Source: Crocodylus rhombifer (lineage: Eukaryota; Chordata; Crocodylia; Crocodylidae). Taken from it: a stretch of DNA of 64,000 nt. The stretch spans positions 1,263,799 through 1,327,798 of the forward strand of contig JAVSML010000029.1 in assembly GCA_038503035.1 (NCBI GenBank), in the 5' to 3' direction. Shown piece by piece: positions 1 through 13,948 of this stretch. The position numbers and the translations under genes are program-made. A model generated the notes under the pieces. That model saw nothing but the letters and a program-made list of their open reading frames with translations, did not search any database and was not told where the DNA came from. Position 1 is the stretch's first letter. Every line of letters starts with the position of its first letter.

Positions 1-2124
<2,124 letters not shown>

Positions 2125-2292
2125 TCATGTAATTACTGATACATTCTCCACTGTCGCAGAAAATGCATATTTATTAGTTAATAATTTTGTCACTCATTTT
2201 AATAACAGTGATGGACAAAGGTCACTGCAAATCAAGTCTGGATGTTTAACTAAGCCTTGCTCAAATGAAAAGGTCTCAAATCTCCAGTAATT

Positions 2293-2859
2293 CAGGGTGC
2301 AGACAGAAGTGCAGCTCCCTGCTGTAACTGGGCATGCTTCACAGAAGTGTTCCAAGTTCCAACCATCCCCTGGACCAAACAGAAGTCCACTGCTGGTTCC
2401 AGGGTGGGGGGATGCTACCTGCTGATGGAGCCTGCAGCTGGTTTCTCATTGTAACAACCCTTCTTCCCTGCCAGTCTGCACAGTTTTCAGAATGGGAGGC
2501 GGGGAAGGGCGCAGAGGAAGCCCAGCTAGTGCTGGAAAGTGGGGTGAGTGAATAGGAGCCCTCCCACTCTGGAATGGGGTAGGTGATTTGAAGTGTCCAC
2601 CCCCCAAAGTGGAGAGGGGGGGCTTCATTTCACCCACCTCACCCCTTAGCAGGTGCTGAAAAAAACACTGACTGAGCTTCCTCCACTCCCTTTCCCCCAC
2701 TCCCATTCTGGAAACAACATGCTGGAAGGCAGCACAGAACCAAATTACAGAAGACTATTTAAAAGTCTTCATCTGAGCCTGAGGATTTTCACCTGAATGG
2801 CCATTTATTGCTTTCTGTTGCCAGATCAAGCGAAAATTGTCAATTCTGTCTGCACTCAG
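2293..2859. mobile_element. TIR-bounded nonautonomous DNA element
   Basis: The left end CAGGGTGCAGACAGAA and the inverse complement of the right end CTGAGTGCAGACAGAA agree at 14 of 16 positions. The interior is GC-rich against AT-rich flanks and has no transposase. About 25 bases of the left end recur at 41308-41332 (23 of 25 the same), which supports a repeat family. No target-site duplication is evident, so superfamily is unassigned. Confidence 0.5.
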
Positions 2860-5800
2860 TGACAACAAAAGCACCCCAGGATACTTCCACTTCCTTCCTT
2901 GGCTCACACTGTAAATGAAACAGTACATAGAAGTTCTTCTTTAAGCCCAAAGTATTAAGGTTGGCTTTAAAATATCTGTTGTAGCCTTGGTCCATTTTTT
3001 TAATTCAGTTTAGCTTGTTCACCACTCTATAATATTTCATTTGATACAAACCCTTTACTTTTTCTCTTGTTAAACCATCTCAGCTTATCAACTGCTTTCA
3101 GTTTTCTCTGCATTTCTTAGGTCTTGTTTCTGAGTTTTACATAAATACTATTTGAAATCAGTTCTCTCGATTACATTTCAGCCTAACAAGTGCTTTAATG
3201 CCTATGAATTCTGACTCAATCAGGATTTTAAACAATTCCTTACCAGATATTTGAGACTCACTCTTTTAAGATAGCTGCCTTGCTTCCTGATTTACAGCAC
3301 AGGTTCCCCAGGTGTCCAGTGCTTACATCTGCATTAGGAGGGAACAGCTGTCACAGGGAAGTAGACAGCACCTTTCACATAGGGAAACTACTACTGGCGG
3401 ATTCCCATCTTCCTGTTCTAAGACCCAGTATAGGCTGGCTGGAAAGGCTTCTAGGGGGGTAGGGGGGAAGGGACAACTACTCCACACAAGTTCAGCAAGT
3501 GCTACATACTCTCATGATAAACTGGCCTCCTGTTTGAGACTAGGGTGTCACTACTTCAGTATTCATGTCACAGCTACTAGCAAGAGAACAAATTCCCTTG
3601 TTCTAGTACTAGTTGGCACTAGTATTATTTCACCTCCTTTTCATTGGTAATTCTAGAACTGGGACAGGAAAAGGAAGGCATGGCCCCACTATCTCATGGA
3701 TACCACTAACTCAAAGGGATAACTTGGCACTCTATCTGGGGTCAAATTTACTGTCATGACTTTTGTTATTGATGCACTGGGTCTACCTCCAAGCCTCTTG
3801 CTGGATTCCTTGAAACAGGGGCTGGGGAATTGTCTACCCCCGGTGACAAGTCCCCAGATCAGAATATCATTATGACCCTGGGATCACTAAATTACAAAAT
3901 CATGCTTAGCCGCACTCCTTACAGGTAGGGACAGAGTAGAGAGGTTTTAAATATGTGGGCTGAATTCTGTCTTAGTCTGTCCCAGGCTACATTAATGTTT
4001 CCATGCTTCTTTTCAAATATGAGTGAATTGTACATAAAGCCAGTGCAAACTTGTCAAAATACATTCCTCAAATAATTTTCTAGCCAGTTTTCACTATTGG
4101 TTGCTTTGATTTTTGTTTTTTAAATAAAAGCATTTTCCACTACAGCAGGTGCTATGGAAACATGGAACTGTTAACCTGAAGTCCTTGATTTCTGATCAGT
4201 GAGTATTTGTATAGAGGCTATAGGGAACAGAGGCAACAAGTGCCCCACTGTGTGCACAATCTTTTCTAGATCATGCACCTTTAGATGTCCAGGTGATGTA
4301 AATTGTAGGGTCAAGGACAAAGCTGCTGCTGACAGCAGAAAGAAGCACTATTGCCAACTCCCTGTTACCAATATGTCTGTCATCAAAACGGTCAATCTGG
4401 GCCTCTTGTTGTGGATCAGGTTTTACTGCACATCTACCTCACTGTTCACACCACAGTAGTAACACCAGCTTCCTCCTCACCTCCCATCTGAATTTAGCAG
4501 ATCACACCAGAGCTCTTATACATGGCCAGAACCTCAACGGAGCTCTGGTGGTTTATACCACCCAAGGTAGATCCTCCTTTTCTTTCCATTTAGAAGGGTG
4601 CGCAGCATGGAAGGCGGTGCCCTTTTTCTCCACTGGCAAAATTTCCCTGCTATCTATAAAGAGTTGTCACGGTCACATCCCCAGTTTTATCACAGACATT
4701 TTCATTTAGCCTCAGAATGACACAGTCCCATGCTCAGTCCTGTCTATATTTAAGTTAAGTTCTAAAATTTTAAGTCCAGTGCATGCTAAAAGCTTGCTGG
4801 AGCAGTCTGTAGGTTTATGAATAGGGGCAAGCTAATCTATGGGTATACCTGGGTAACAAAAAATCAGCTATAAGATATTTATAACTAATTCAACCTAGCT
4901 TTACTCAAGCCAAGAAAACTGTTGTCCCTTTTTAGCCACGGCATTAAGAGTATTTTATTCTCTCATTTGCATAATTGATGCATCTTAAGCTGAAATAATA
5001 TCACATACAGAATTTATTTACAGTCAGCTTCATAAATCAAGCTGATATGCTTGAGAGAAAAACAACAGATGAACCAGGAACAAGCAATGCCCATTGTGAA
5101 CAGGAATCCTCCTTAGTCCTTGCCTTGCATTTAATGTCAGGGCCAAAAAACAACGATTAAAGTGGAGATAACCCAATTATGCCATAAACCACATACTACC
5201 ATGATTATATTTAGCATGCAGTTCTCCTCAGATGTCCTTTCCTTATAGAAATAGCAAGAATAAAAACACTTACACTCTAGGAGTAAGCGTCAAGGGAACC
5301 TAAGACGTTTCTGCAAGAGCACTAGAGCAGAAAGCCAGGCTCAAATATCCAATATCTGATCCAACTAAAATGTATTCTAGTGTTGTTCTAATGTCAAACA
5401 AAAGAGCTGCTCTGTCACTTCGTAGTTAAATAGTTGTGTCCCAGGCTTCAAACAGTGAAGAAGCTTTGGACTTTGGGAGACAAATGAGTTCCCAGAGACT
5501 GAAAATATTTTTTCTTAATCTCTTTTTATTTATAATGTGTACATGGTAGTTAGCGTCGCTGCCTTGAGCAAAAATAAATTAACAGTAAAAGAAAAAAAAA
5601 AAGGAATGAAAGCAAAACTCACAGCTATCTTCCCAGAGTTCAGTAAAATACAGCTCTGTGTACGAATCTAAATCTGTGTTCTTCTGTCTACTACTGCCAA
5701 CTGTTGCACCTGTACCCTGCAACCACCACACCAATCCCCTGATGGGACAGCATGCACTTGGGTCTGTCACTCAAAAAACACTGCTCTCCTATACACTGAG

Positions 5801-6623
5801 TTTTGGAAATTGTGTTCATCACAACTTCTTGTCTGCATTTATCACTGATCAGTCTTTGCTTGTCCTTCCTAACAAAGATGAAGCTATTTAAAACTATTAT
5901 ATTTGAAGAACTTTCTGTCACTGACCTTAACAGGGAATTGCCTTTAAAACCTACTCACATAAGTACTGAATAGTATAAACCCATTCATGACACAAGGGTT
6001 CAGTGGCCTGCTTTTGTTTCTTTTCCTCCTAGTAACCCTGGGGAATTATGCATTCATGCACCCATGCAATTTTGCCCGTAAATGGCATTACCGTGCATAA
6101 TTACATAATCTTGCATAATTTAACTGTGGCAGTCTCTGTGCCTCCACCTCCATGATGCAGGCACAGAGCTGTACGACTGGATGCTGGGTAAGTGGGGAGG
6201 GGAGCTCCTGCCTACAGGAGGGGTGGGGTTTGTGGGTGCGTGTGGGCCATGCACCATTAGGCCAGGCCAGCTGGCTCTGTGCCTCCACGTGGGGCTTCCA
6301 GCACTCCAGCAGGAAGCTACATGTGGAAGCACAGAGCCTGCCCAGTCTGGTGGCACGTGACACTGTGGGTCCATGTGTGGCTTCCTGCTGAAGTGCTGGA
6401 AGCCCCATGTGGAAGGCCAGCCAGGCCCAATGGTGCACAGACTGGGAGCTAGGCAACATCAGACTGGGTGGGAAGCTACACATGTAGGCACAGAGCTGCA
6501 TGCCATCGGGCTGGGCAGGCTCCTGCTTACTTGCACATGGGGCTTCCCATTAGTGTGCTGGAAGCCCCATGTGGAGGCACAGAGCCTGCCCAGCCCAATG
6601 GCGCATTCGGTACACATGCCATT

Positions 6624-6650
6624 GGGCTGGGCTGGGCTGGGCTGGGCTGG
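6624..6650. repeat. (GGGCT)n pentanucleotide repeat
   Basis: About five perfect copies of GGGCT inside the GC-rich element. Confidence 0.9.
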
Positions 6651-7224
6651 CCGACTCTGTGCCTCCTCATGGGACTTTCAGCACTTCAGCAGGAAGCCAC
6701 ACATGGAAGCATGGAGTCTACCCAGCCTGATGGCCCATGGCTCCTGCCTGCAGGGCCATGAGCCCCACGTGCTGGCACAGAGCCAGCCTGGTCTGATTTG
6801 AAGGTGTGCGCCAGTGGGCCAGGCTGACTCAGCGCCAGTGCATGCAGGCTGTAAGACTCAACCAGAAGCATGAGCTGCAAGGGGCTCTGCCTGCCACAGC
6901 CATGAGCACCTTGAGGGCCCGCTGCCTGCCTGCTACTGCTGAGCTGGTGGTGATGACCGGGTTTGTGTACCATGAGGGAGGCCCACACTCAGCTACAAAC
7001 CCCATACATGCACACACCCACATCCCTTCACAACCTCCCCACAAACCCCAGACCCACCCACAAACTTCACCCCCCTTCACAAACCCTACAAACCCCACAC
7101 CTGCCCACAAATACCACACATACCTACACCCCCACACCTTCACAAATTCCCCACACACCCCACAACCATATAAAGTAGCTGCATATATTTCTAATGAAGT
7201 TTCAAATAGTGTTATATATATATT

Positions 7225-7230
<6 letters not shown>

Positions 7231-7270
<40 letters not shown>
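7231..7270. repeat. (CA)20 microsatellite
   Basis: Forty bases of uninterrupted CA, preceded by a short TA-rich stretch. It is a likely polymorphic marker. Confidence 0.98.
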
Positions 7271-7271
<1 letters not shown>

Positions 7272-7604
7272 TAAACTGAAGTAATTAATTTTACATAATT
7301 TTGAACTTTCTTGTGTATCATTTTGAATTTCTCTGCACATAATTTCCTGGGGTGTAAGTAACGCCAAAATTCACCATTTTTTCAGATTCAAAATGTTCTC
7401 TCCTGTAGCCAGCCAACAGAGGGGGCACAATTTTTACCTAATTACATTCTGGGAACAACATCCACATGATCCACAAAGATGATGCACACAAAGACAAAGC
7501 AGTAAAAAAACACAGAAGTTACATTTTTTTGTGCCAAAAGTCATTGCTGTTTGATTAGGAGTAAAGGAGGAAATTAGTAGGAAAATAAGTGGTAATGCTA
7601 CAGT

Positions 7605-7850
7605 AATGTAGTAGCCATGACAGTTCAGGAATTATGTGAAAGGCAAGGGTTTTTTGGGGGGTGACATCTTTCATTGAACCAGCTGCATGGTTGGAATAAA
7701 GTCAAACAAGCTTTCAAATGCAAGACATTCTTCATCAGATCTGAGGAGGGAAGCAAGCAAATACAGCTGAGAGTAGAACCATGAAGATGGAGGAGGGGAG
7801 GAAAATTTTCAAGGGTAGCAGACAAAGAATTGTTTACTGGAAGAATGAAA
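7605..7850 (-). repeat. dispersed repeat, possible Penelope-type pseudo-LTR
   Basis: This matches 1365-1440 in the part 'catgacagttcaggaattatg' through 'gtgacatctttcattgaacc'. On the minus strand it continues as a typical 'TCTGATGAAGAATGTCTTGC' followed by a 'GAAAGCTTG' motif, the kind of tail seen in Penelope-like pseudo-LTRs of amniotes. It stands just before an RT/GIY-YIG fossil on the opposite strand (7880-8345), which fits an inverted pseudo-LTR. The association is inference. Confidence 0.5.
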
Positions 7851-7879
7851 TCCATTAATATGTGTTGCCTTTAAACAAG

Positions 7880-8345
7880 GACATGCCAGTAGAAAAACAG
7901 AAATATTTTTGAAAGAGCCATTTAAATACTCTGCAGCAACCTATTACAATATAAAAAGGAACGCCCCACCCTCCCTTGACCATATACTCTTGGTGGTCAC
8001 CTACCACCCCACACTGGAATTGATCAGAAGAAGCATCAAACAATTCATTAGACCAGACCAAGAGAAATATTCCAAGCCCCTTCACTTCCAAACCCCCAAC
8101 CTTGCCCAGTTCACAGGAAGCAAAACTCCCCACTGCTCACCAGACATCAAATGGGACACAGCGTTGCCTTAGCAACAGATGCTTTAACCTGCCAACACAT
8201 CTCCACTGCTTCCACAATCAACACTTTCCACAATGGACCCATAAAAATCCATGGATCCCACACGTCTTTCCCAAAATGTAATATTGGGAAAACTCAGTTT
8301 CATCTGAGGGTAGATGTTTGCTTAATGCAAATTGTCTCTCGCTAC
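7880..8345 (+). pseudogene. Penelope-like element fossil: end of RT region and GIY-YIG endonuclease
   Basis: The translation from 7909 reads YYNIKRNAPPSLDHILLVVT then YHPTLELIRRSIKQF, with 'LHFQTPNLAQF' after it. This has the pattern of the segment after RT in Penelope-like proteins (xPLVVTYHP..L..I.R.. then P..AF.R..NL). After a stop at 8170 the same strand gives CQHISTASTINTFHNG, 'KIHGSHTS', and 'KCNIGKTQFHLRV...QIVSR', close to the Cys-rich linker and YIGKT-LR-R-H core of a GIY-YIG nuclease. The VVYLI segment normally between these parts is missing, so there is a deletion in the catalytic domain. The frame has at least one stop and the element is not functional. Confidence 0.55.
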
Positions 8346-8940
8346 CAAGTGGTGAGGTGCTGTAACAGCATGTTCTACGGACAGTTAGACAGAGAGCTGG
8401 TTGGAGTAATGTACACCAAAGTAAAATCTAAAGTCAACTTTTCTGTAGAAAGGATGTGTTGTGCGCACACACCCTAAAAGTAAAACAAAGTGAAGTTATG
8501 AACATATGTAACATTTAATCATTTGAAAAGGCAAAAGGGTGCTGCCTGCAGGAGCTCACATCAGCTGTTACAGTGTATGCAGCTCCTGTAGCATTGCTGT
8601 AACTTCAGACCTGAAAGAACTGCTTTTGATACACTTGTATCAATCCTACATTATAATAACTTATAGCCTTGGATATGTCTGGATGGCGCAGTTGCCAACC
8701 ACCCCTTTCTACTGTGTAGTTCTGCACTCCAGTGGCCTAGGCTCTCCATGGAGTCTGGATCACACCAGAGGAGCTTCAGTCAGGGACTTATTTTTAAGTT
8801 TCTGAAGCAGGTAACAATCCACCTCCTCACCCCACCACCAACCGTTGGCACCCCCTCACTTCCCCTTCATGCTCAGTGGTGCCTCCCCTTGCATCCATTT
8901 TCTCTCCCCTTGCTTGGGTCCCCTAGGTGTTGCCTGCCAC

Positions 8941-10463
8941 TCTAAGAAGAGGCACAAGGAGCTGGCAGGTGTCATAGCCCAACCATTGGCAAAAATATTT
9001 AAAAACTCATGGCACTCAGGTGAAATATCTGAGGACTGGAAGAAGACCAGTCTGGTACCCATCTTCAAGAAAGGATGGAAAGTAGATCCTGGGAATTACA
9101 GGCCAATCACCTTGACCTCAATCCCCGGTAAGATTCTGGAGAAAATTATCAAGGAGACCCTTCTGGGTAACCTGGCTTAGGGCAATGTCCTGAGGGATAG
9201 CCAGTACAGGTTTGTTGCGGGTAGGTCTTGCCTGACCAATCTCATCTCCTTCTATGATAAGGTGACCTATCACCTGGACAAGGGAGAAGAGACTGATATC
9301 ATATATCTGGACTTAAAAAAAGCCTTTGATCTGGTGTCCCATGACCTCCTCATGGAAAAATTGGCCAGCTGTGGCCTCGGCTACACCAGTCTGATGGCTG
9401 GGAAATTAGCTCTGAGGTCAGACCCCGAGAGTAGTGTTCGATGGTAGCAAATCATTATGGCGCTCTGTGACCAGTGGCATCCCCCAAGGCTCTGTCCTTG
9501 GACCGGTCCTCTTTAACATCTTTATCAATGATGTGGATATTGGTGTCAAAAGTACACTAAGTTCACCGATGACACTAAACTTTGGAGCATAGTGTCCACA
9601 CCTCAGGACAGGCTAGTGATCCAGGCTGACCTGGATAAACTTGGTAAGTGGGCGGACACAAACCTGATGACATCCAATACCAATAAATGTAAGGTACTCC
9701 ACCTCGGGGGAAAAAACCCGCAGCATACTTATAGGCTCGGCAGTGCTACGCTTGCTAGCAGCACTGCTGAAAGAGACTTGGGGGTCATGATTGACCAGAA
9801 GATGAACATGAGCCACTAATGCAACGTCGCAGCTGGAAAAGCAAACAAAACTCTGGCTTGCATCCATAGATGCTTCTCAAGTAAATCTCAGGATGTCATC
9901 CTTCTGCTGTACTCGGCCTTGGCGAGGCCGCAGCTGGAGTACTGCATCCAATTCTGGGCTCCACAATTCAAGAAGGATGTGAAGAAGCTTGAGGGAGTCC
10001 AGAGGAGAGCCACTTGCATGATCAGAAGGCAAGAGAATAAGCCTTATGAGGAGAGGCTGAGAGCCATGGGACTCCTCAGCCTGGAAAAGCACAGGCTCAG
10101 GGGGGACCTGGTGGCTGCTTGTAAGTATGTAAGGGGTATACATCAGGACCTGGGAGAACGTTTGCTCACCAGAGCACCCCAAGGAAAAACAGGGACCAAT
10201 GATCATAAACTCCTCCAAGACAGCTTTAGGCTGGACACAAGAAAAAATGTCTTTACTGTCCGAGCCCCCAAGACCTGGAATAGACTCCCTCCAGAAGTGG
10301 TGCAGGCACCTACTCTGGACTCATTCAAGAAACATTTAAATGCTTATGTTGCTGCAGTCCTTTGACCCTAGCTGACTTCCTGCCCCTGGGGCAGGGGGCT
10401 GCACTTGATGATCTTCGAAGTCCCTTCCAGCTCTCACATCTAGGAAATCTATGAAATCTATGA
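8941..10463 (+). pseudogene. CR1 LINE, 5'-truncated, ORF2 RT to 3' end
   Basis: CR1 ORF2 is a reverse transcriptase with an endonuclease domain. This copy begins after the endonuclease with 'EISEDWKKTSLVPIFKKGWK', then 'NYRPITLTSIPGKILE', LDLKKAFDLVSHDLL, '[19 protein letters not shown]', an FTDDTKLW catalytic box (usual FADD), and the C-terminal 'RPQLEYCIQFWAPQFKKDV' to the stop near 10365. It has several frameshifts and stops (about 9180, 9447, 9560, 9818). The 3' end has the CR1-type terminal repeat TCTATGAAATCTATGAA at 10448-10463. Confidence 0.92.
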
Positions 10464-10975
10464 AGAGATGACAGCAGGCTGAGCTGTGTCTGGGAGGCTA
10501 ACTGCTAATAAGCCAGCTGCCAACAACCAGGCAGACCTGTAGTTAACCAGATAGCAGCTACCCTTGGGGGAGTAACTCTTCAAGGAAGCAGTCACAGAGC
10601 AGTAAGCAGCAATAGGGCAGGCATTTAGGCAGCTCAGAAGCAAAGAGTTGCAGGCAGCAGAGCTAATCCCTAGTAGGGAAAGCAGACTGACCATCAGGCA
10701 CAGAAGGGGCCTCTGTATGGTTGTAGAGTCCTTTGACCAGAAGAGGCAGGGCCCAGGAGGCACATAAAGAGAGTGTCTGAGATCAGATAGTCAAGTCGGG
10801 CTATGCAAGTAGCAGGGAGAAGAACTATGCAGCAAGATAGCTGCAGGGGAGCAATTAAATGATACCTGAGCTGCCCCGGGAACTACAAATAAGGAACTGA
10901 GAGCTTGCAGGGATTTAGTACCCAGGATGAGGAGGGTTTGTTATACAGCCAGTGCACTTGTAGTTACAGCCACTG
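10464..10975. other. unassigned purine-rich sequence
   Basis: A GC-moderate, purine-rich stretch between two CR1 copies. It has no recognisable coding or terminal repeats. It is probably an old repeat, but I cannot name it. Confidence 0.4.
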
Positions 10976-11239
10976 GCAATCAATGGGATGGCCTCACCCC
11001 GGAAGGCCATCTGCAATGGTGTCCCCCAGAGATCTGTGCTTGGACCCATGCTCTTCAACATATTTATTTATGACTTGGATGAGGGGGAGGAAAGCTAAAT
11101 GATAAGTTTGTGGCTGATACTAAGTTGTGGGGAAGCACAAGCGCATCAAAGGATAGGCTAAAGATCCAGGATGGCCATGAAAGACTCGTTTTATGGGTGC
11201 AACGGAGTCAGATGAAGTTTAACAGGGAGAAGTGCAAGG
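10976..11239 (+). pseudogene. outer CR1 LINE, 5' segment before the nested insertion
   Basis: It shows 'NGVPQRSVLGPMLFNIFIYD'-like RT sequence (with frameshifts), 'KFVADTKLWGSTSASKDRLK' and 'QMKFNREKCKV', then stops in the middle of the conserved MKFNxxKCKVLHLG block. The missing downstream part resumes at about 13262 on the same strand. Confidence 0.88.
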
Positions 11240-13261
11240 TTCATAGCTGGCAGGGTTGGAAGGGACCCGAGCAGATCATCAAGTGCGACCCCCTGCCATG
11301 GACAGGAAAGAATTCTGGGGTCAAATGACCCCGGCTAGGTGATCATCTAGCCTCCTTTTAAAGACCCCCCCAGGGTAGGAGCAAGCACCACTTCCCTTGG
11401 AAGTTAGTTCCAGATCCTAGCTGCCCTGACTGTGAAGTAGCGCCTCCTGATGTCTAGCCTGACTCTACTCTCAGTCAACTTATGGCCATTATTCCTCATT
11501 ACTCCCAGTAGTGCTCGGCAGAACAGGGACTCCCATAGCCTGCAGGTCCCCCTTGGCCAGTTTGTAGACAGCCACCAGATCCCCTCAGCCTTCTCTTGTG
11601 GAAGCTGAACAGGTTCGGGTCCGGTAGCCTCCGCTCATAGGACCTGCCTTGCTGCTCCATGATCATGCAAGTGGCTCTCCTCTGGACCCTCTCAATGCTG
11701 TCCACATCCCTCCTGAAGTGCAGGAGCACCTAGAACTGGGCACAGTACTCCTACTGCAGCCTGACCAGTGTCACACAGAGTGGGAGGATCACCTTCTTGG
11801 ACCTGCTCATGATGCATCTGTGGGTGCATAACAAGGCATGGTTAGCCTTCCTGACCATGTCCCCACATTGGCAGCCCATGTTCATTTTGGAATCAATAAC
11901 GACACCAAGATCCTTTTCTGTCTCTGTGCTGACTAGAAGGGAGTTCCCCAGCCCATAGCTTTATTGCTGGTTCTTCCTCCCTAGGTGCAGTACCTTGCAC
12001 TTGTCAGTACTGAATCTCATCCTGTTCTCATCTGCCCACCCCTGTAACCTGTCTAGATCTAGTTGCAGCCTGTCCCTCTGCTCCAGCATGCTCACTTCTC
12101 CCCACATCTTAGCGTCATCCGTGAATTTGAACAAGGTGCTTTTCACCCCGTCGTCCAAGTCACTGATGAAGATGTTGAACAGTGTGGGCCTGAGGACCGA
12201 GCCCTGGGGGAACCCACTGCCCACATCCCTCCAGGTCAAAAAAGACCCATCCACCACCACTCTCTGGGTGTGGCCCTCCAGCCAATTTGAGACCCATCTG
12301 ACTGTGTAGGCATCAACGCCACAGTTGCCTAGTTTCTTAATAAGAATTAAGAAGCTGGGGTGAGAGATGGTGTTATAGGCCTTCCTAAAGTCCAGAAAGA
12401 CTACCTCCACCACTGCATCTGCGTCCAAGGATTTTGCGACTTGGTCATAGAAGGCCACCAGGTTGGTCTGACAGGACCTGCCTCGAATGAACCCATGTTG
12501 GTTGCCCCTAAACATGATTCCCGCTGCTGGTCCCTCGCAGATGTGCTCCTAGATAATTTTCTCAAAGCTTTCTCGGGACGGAGGTAAGACTAAAGGGCCT
12601 GTAGTTTTTTGGGTCCTCCTTCCTCCCTTTTTTGAAAATGGGGACATTGGCCCTTTTCCAGTCTTCTGGCACCTCGCCAGAGCACCATGAGTGCTCATAA
12701 AGCTGTGCCAGGAGTCCCGCAATGACCTCTGCTAATTCCCTCAGCTCTCTGGGGTGGAGATCATCATGACCTCCTGATCTGAACATGTCTAGTCCCACCA
12801 GAAGTTCCCTGACTAGGTCCTCACTGACCCTGGGCCTGGCAGCACCTCCTCTGGGTCTGTTGGGGATCCCAGTAGAGGGGACGCCCCAGTCCCTGCTCAA
12901 AAAGATGGAGGCAAAGAAATTGTTAAAGAGGTTAGCTTTGTCATCTGGCGTGACCACTAGATTTTCTTAGGTATCCTGCAGAGGCCTTATGTTACCCAGT
13001 ACCTTGTTTTTACCCCCTATGTATTTAAAAAAGAACTTCTTGTTATCCTTGATTTGGGTCGCTAGTCCCAGCTCCATTTCCACCTTAGCCTTCCTAACAG
13101 CCCCCCATGCAGTCTTGAGCAATGGAGGTATAATCCTCCTTGGTGAGGGCCCGTCAGTTCCACTGGGTCTACGCCTCCTTTTTGGCTTTGAGACATTCCT
13201 GGATGCTTTTGATGAGCCATGGGTAGGAAGAACTCACCTGGGTAGGAAGAACTTCACCATA
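11240..13261 (-). pseudogene. inner CR1 LINE inserted into another CR1
   Basis: On the minus strand the element runs from 'PWLIKSIQECLKAKKEA' (end of the endonuclease-RT linker, about 13220) through 'EVPEDWKRANVPIFKKGRK', 'NYRPFSLTSVPRKL', 'QHGFIRGRSCQTNLVAFYDQ', LDFRKAYNTISH, 'GFPQGSVLRPTLFNIFISD' and FTDDAKMW, to the 3' tail ending CTATGAA next to 11240. Long blocks are open (11961-12515, 12562-12957), so it is younger than the outer copy, but it contains stops. A near-perfect 19-base tandem duplication (GGGTAGGAAGAACT-CACC) sits at its 5' end, 13219-13257. Confidence 0.9.
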
Positions 13262-13948
13262 ACTACATGGTAGGTGGTGGTACACTGGCTGACAGCATCT
13301 GAATGGGAGAGGGTCACAATTGACTGGAAGATGAACATGAGTCAACAGTGTGATGAGGTTGCCGTCAGGGCACATAAAACTTAGCCGATGTGTTGCCGAT
13401 AGATCCAGGGAAGTGCTCCTCCCTCTCTATTCAGCATTGGTGAGACCACAGCTGAAGTACTGTGTCTAGTTCTGGACACCACACATCAGGAAGGATGTGG
13501 ATAAGCTCGAGACGGCCTGGAGGGTGGGCCCTATGAGGAAAGACTCCAGGAACTGAGCTTGCTCAGTCTGAGTAAGAGAGGACTGAGAGGTGACTTCATA
13601 GCTGCCTACAAGTACATCAAGGATGAGCATCAAGATCTAGGGTAGCAACTCTTCAGGAAGGCATCTCAAGGGAGGACAAGGACCAATGGACAAAAGCTGA
13701 CTGAGGGAAAATTTAGGCTGGATATAAGAAAGAACTTTTTTTCTGTAAGCATTACCAGAATCTGAAACACACTCTCCACAGAGGTGGTACAGTTGCCATC
13801 CTTAGATGTGTTCAAGATGAGGCTAAATAAGTACCTTGTTGAGCTCGTTTGAGCCCAATAACTCCCTGCCCATGGCAAGGGACCAGACTTAATGATCTTG
13901 TAGGTCCCTTCTGGTCCTTTGATTCTATCATTCTATAATTTTTTGTTT
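13262..13948 (+). pseudogene. outer CR1 LINE, 3' segment after the nested insertion
   Basis: It resumes with '[20 protein letters not shown]', 'HQEGCG'-type and 'YEERLQELSLLSLSKRGLRG'-type CR1 C-terminal sequence (several frameshifts), and ends with 'LMILxVPSGPLILSFYNF'-encoding tail DNA and an ATTCTAT repeat at 13921-13938. It is the continuation of 10976-11239. Confidence 0.88.

Larger units (their letters stand above)
6036..7352. mobile_element. GC-rich nonautonomous element with palindromic internal units
   Basis: The ends look like imperfect inverted termini: CCCTGGGGAATTATGCA on the left, and CCCCAGGAAATTATGTGCA as the inverse complement of the right. AT-rich shoulders flank a GC-rich core. 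In 6270-6760 a unit reading about 'GGCTTCCAGCACTYCAGCAG' followed by GAAGC and a 'CACATGGA-GGCACAGAGCCTGCCCAG' part recurs in both orientations (6293, 6380 inverse, 6542, 6677), interrupted by (GGGCT)n at 6624-6650. The part from 6960 to 7180 is a C/A-rich degenerate minisatellite, followed by (CA)20. Long overlapping ORFs on both strands are by-products of this composition. Confidence 0.5.

Noticed and set aside
6088..7279. Overlapping ORFs of 70-157 codons on both strands
   Set aside because: They come from GC-rich palindromic units, a C/A-rich minisatellite and (CA)20, with no domain signatures.
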